A stretch of DNA of 6,929 nt from Verrucomicrobiota bacterium (GTDB lineage: Bacteria; Verrucomicrobiota; Verrucomicrobiia; Limisphaerales; CAIQOK01): NCBI GenBank assembly GCA_025363535.1, contig JANYDP010000260.1, forward strand, positions 1 through 6,929, read 5' to 3'. The position numbers were made by a program, and so were the translations under genes. Numbering within the stretch: the first letter of the stretch is position 1; the number at the start of each line of letters is the position of its first letter. Below the pieces are notes generated by a model, which saw nothing but the letters and a program-made list of their open reading frames with translations, was not told the origin of the DNA and did no database searches. Positions 6,175 to 6,929 of the stretch are shown in pieces.

Positions 6175-6929
6175 ATGATCGCACTCAACGGCCACAACCT
6201 CACCCTCGCCGAAGTCTGGCACGTCGCCTCACTCGAATCGGCGTGCGAACTCGCGCCGACCGCGCTCCCGCTCATCCGTCGCAGTCGTGAACTCGTCGAA
6301 TCCCTCGCCGCCCAGCCGCGCGCCATTTACGGCATCAACACCGGCTTCGGTCCGTTGAGCGGTTTCCGCGTCAGCGACGCCGATCTCGCGCAGCATCAGC
6401 TCAACCTGCTGCATCACCTCACCGTCGGTCAGGGCACGCTTTTTTCGGAAGCCGAAACCCGCGCCATCATGCTCACCCGCGCCAATGCGCTGGCGCGCGG
6501 CTACTCGGGCATCCGCCCGGAATTGATTGAGCTGCTGCTGGCGGCGTTGAACAAAGGTGTGTTGCCGGAAATTCCCAGCGAAGGTTCCGTCGGGGCCAGC
6601 GGCGATCTCGTGCCGCTGGCACACATGGCGGGGTTGCTCGTCGGCCTCGGCCATGCGCGACTTAATGGTGAACGTCTCCCCGCGACTGAGGCTTTGAAGT
6701 GCGTCGGCCTCGCGCCCATGACGCTGCAATGCAAGGAAGGTCTCGCGCTGGTCAACGGCACGTCCGTGATGACCGGTCTCGCCGCGCTCGCCACGCACGA
6801 AGGCGAAGTGCTGCTGCACTGGATGGAATTGTTGACGGCCTGTTTGTTTCAAGTGCTCGACGGCGAACCGGAAGTGCTCTGCCAGCAAATTCACATGGCG
6901 CGCGGCTTTCGCGGGCAATCACTGGTGGC
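6175..6929 (+). CDS. MIO-dependent aromatic amino acid ammonia-lyase (HAL/PAL/TAL family), N-terminal half, tyrosine-type motif
   Basis: The frame is open from the ATG at 6175 (MIALNGHNLTLAEV) for 251 codons and runs off the right edge; family members are about 500-540 residues. The enzymes remove ammonia from an aromatic amino acid to give an aryl acrylate, using a 4-methylideneimidazol-5-one group formed from Ala-Ser-Gly. Visible: catalytic tyrosine in Y52-G-I-N-T-G-F-G; the MIO triad A141-S142-G143 in G-S-V-G-A-S-G-D-L-V-P-L-A-H; N194 in L-V-N-G-T-S-V-M-T-G. The substrate-selectivity loop reads N77-L-L-H80-H81-L82. Bacterial tyrosine ammonia-lyase has His-Leu at the last two positions, histidine ammonia-lyase has Ser-His and phenylalanine ammonia-lyase has Phe-Leu, so tyrosine ammonia-lyase or a tyrosine aminomutase is more likely than HutH. 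The rest of the active site is outside the window. No clear Shine-Dalgarno precedes the ATG, but the N-terminus matches the family start. Confidence 0.9.
   Translation, partial: MIALNGHNLTLAEVWHVASLESACELAPTALPLIRRSRELVESLAAQPRAIYGINTGFGPLSGFRVSDADLAQHQLNLLHHLTVGQGTLFSEAETRAIMLTRANALARGYSGIRPELIELLLAALNKGVLPEIPSEGSVGASGDLVPLAHMAGLLVGLGHARLNGERLPATEALKCVGLAPMTLQCKEGLALVNGTSVMTGLAALATHEGEVLLHWMELLTACLFQVLDGEPEVLCQQIHMARGFRGQSLV

Noticed and set aside
5987..6184. 66-codon N-terminal extension of the FAD oxidoreductase
   Set aside because: The Rossmann strand normally begins at the N-terminus; the extension is basic, non-conserved in style, covers the palindrome and would overlap the ammonia-lyase start.
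6229..6918. Minus-strand open frame of 229 codons opposite the ammonia-lyase
   Set aside because: Antisense shadow of a well-supported enzyme gene; low-complexity Gln/His/Arg-rich translation without motifs.
1..6929. CRISPR array, tRNA, rRNA or insertion sequence
   Set aside because: No regularly spaced repeats, no cloverleaf-like segment, no rRNA sequence and no transposase frame with terminal repeats could be recognised.

Overview
The window is bacterial chromosomal DNA of roughly 60% G+C with densely packed genes and short gaps. RecA, the style of the secreted proteins (a lipoprotein, a small beta-barrel, an exported protein with a short helical repeat) and the frequent lack of Shine-Dalgarno sites with A-rich leaders suggest a Gram-negative bacterium, possibly of the Verrucomicrobiota/PVC type. 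That placement is an inference from sequence style; no rRNA or other marker is present to settle it.

Layout, left to right. (1) Positions 1-430, minus: the first 143 codons of a gene running off the left edge. It encodes a probable GIY-YIG-type (T5orf172-like) protein, lower in G+C than its neighbour. (2) 459-1535, minus: a complete recA with a good sigma70-type promoter just upstream (1578-1606). (3) 1648-2622, minus: a lipoprotein with an alpha/beta-hydrolase fold. (4) 2647-2714: a perfect 11-bp inverted repeat in the gap, perhaps the terminator of the next gene. (5) 2724-3359, minus: a small outer-membrane beta-barrel protein. (6) 3360-3583: a divergent intergenic region with a TTGACA promoter embedded in a palindrome. 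(7) 3599-4447, plus: an exported protein of unknown function. (8) 4481-5986, minus: a FAD-dependent oxidoreductase of the phytoene desaturase/carotenoid isomerase type. (9) 5987-6174: a second divergent gap holding a short palindrome. (10) 6175-6929, plus: the N-terminal half of a MIO-dependent aromatic amino acid ammonia-lyase, cut by the right edge.

The left part is a housekeeping DNA-repair locus (recA) followed, 28 bp downstream, by an atypical GIY-YIG-like gene. The middle holds unrelated cell-envelope genes. The right end is the most suggestive: a divergent pair of a polyene-type FAD oxidoreductase and an ammonia-lyase whose selectivity motif is His-His-Leu (tyrosine-type) rather than the Ser-His of histidine ammonia-lyase. 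This would fit the edge of an aryl-polyene/flexirubin-like or other phenylpropanoid-starter pathway, but the deciding genes would lie beyond the window.
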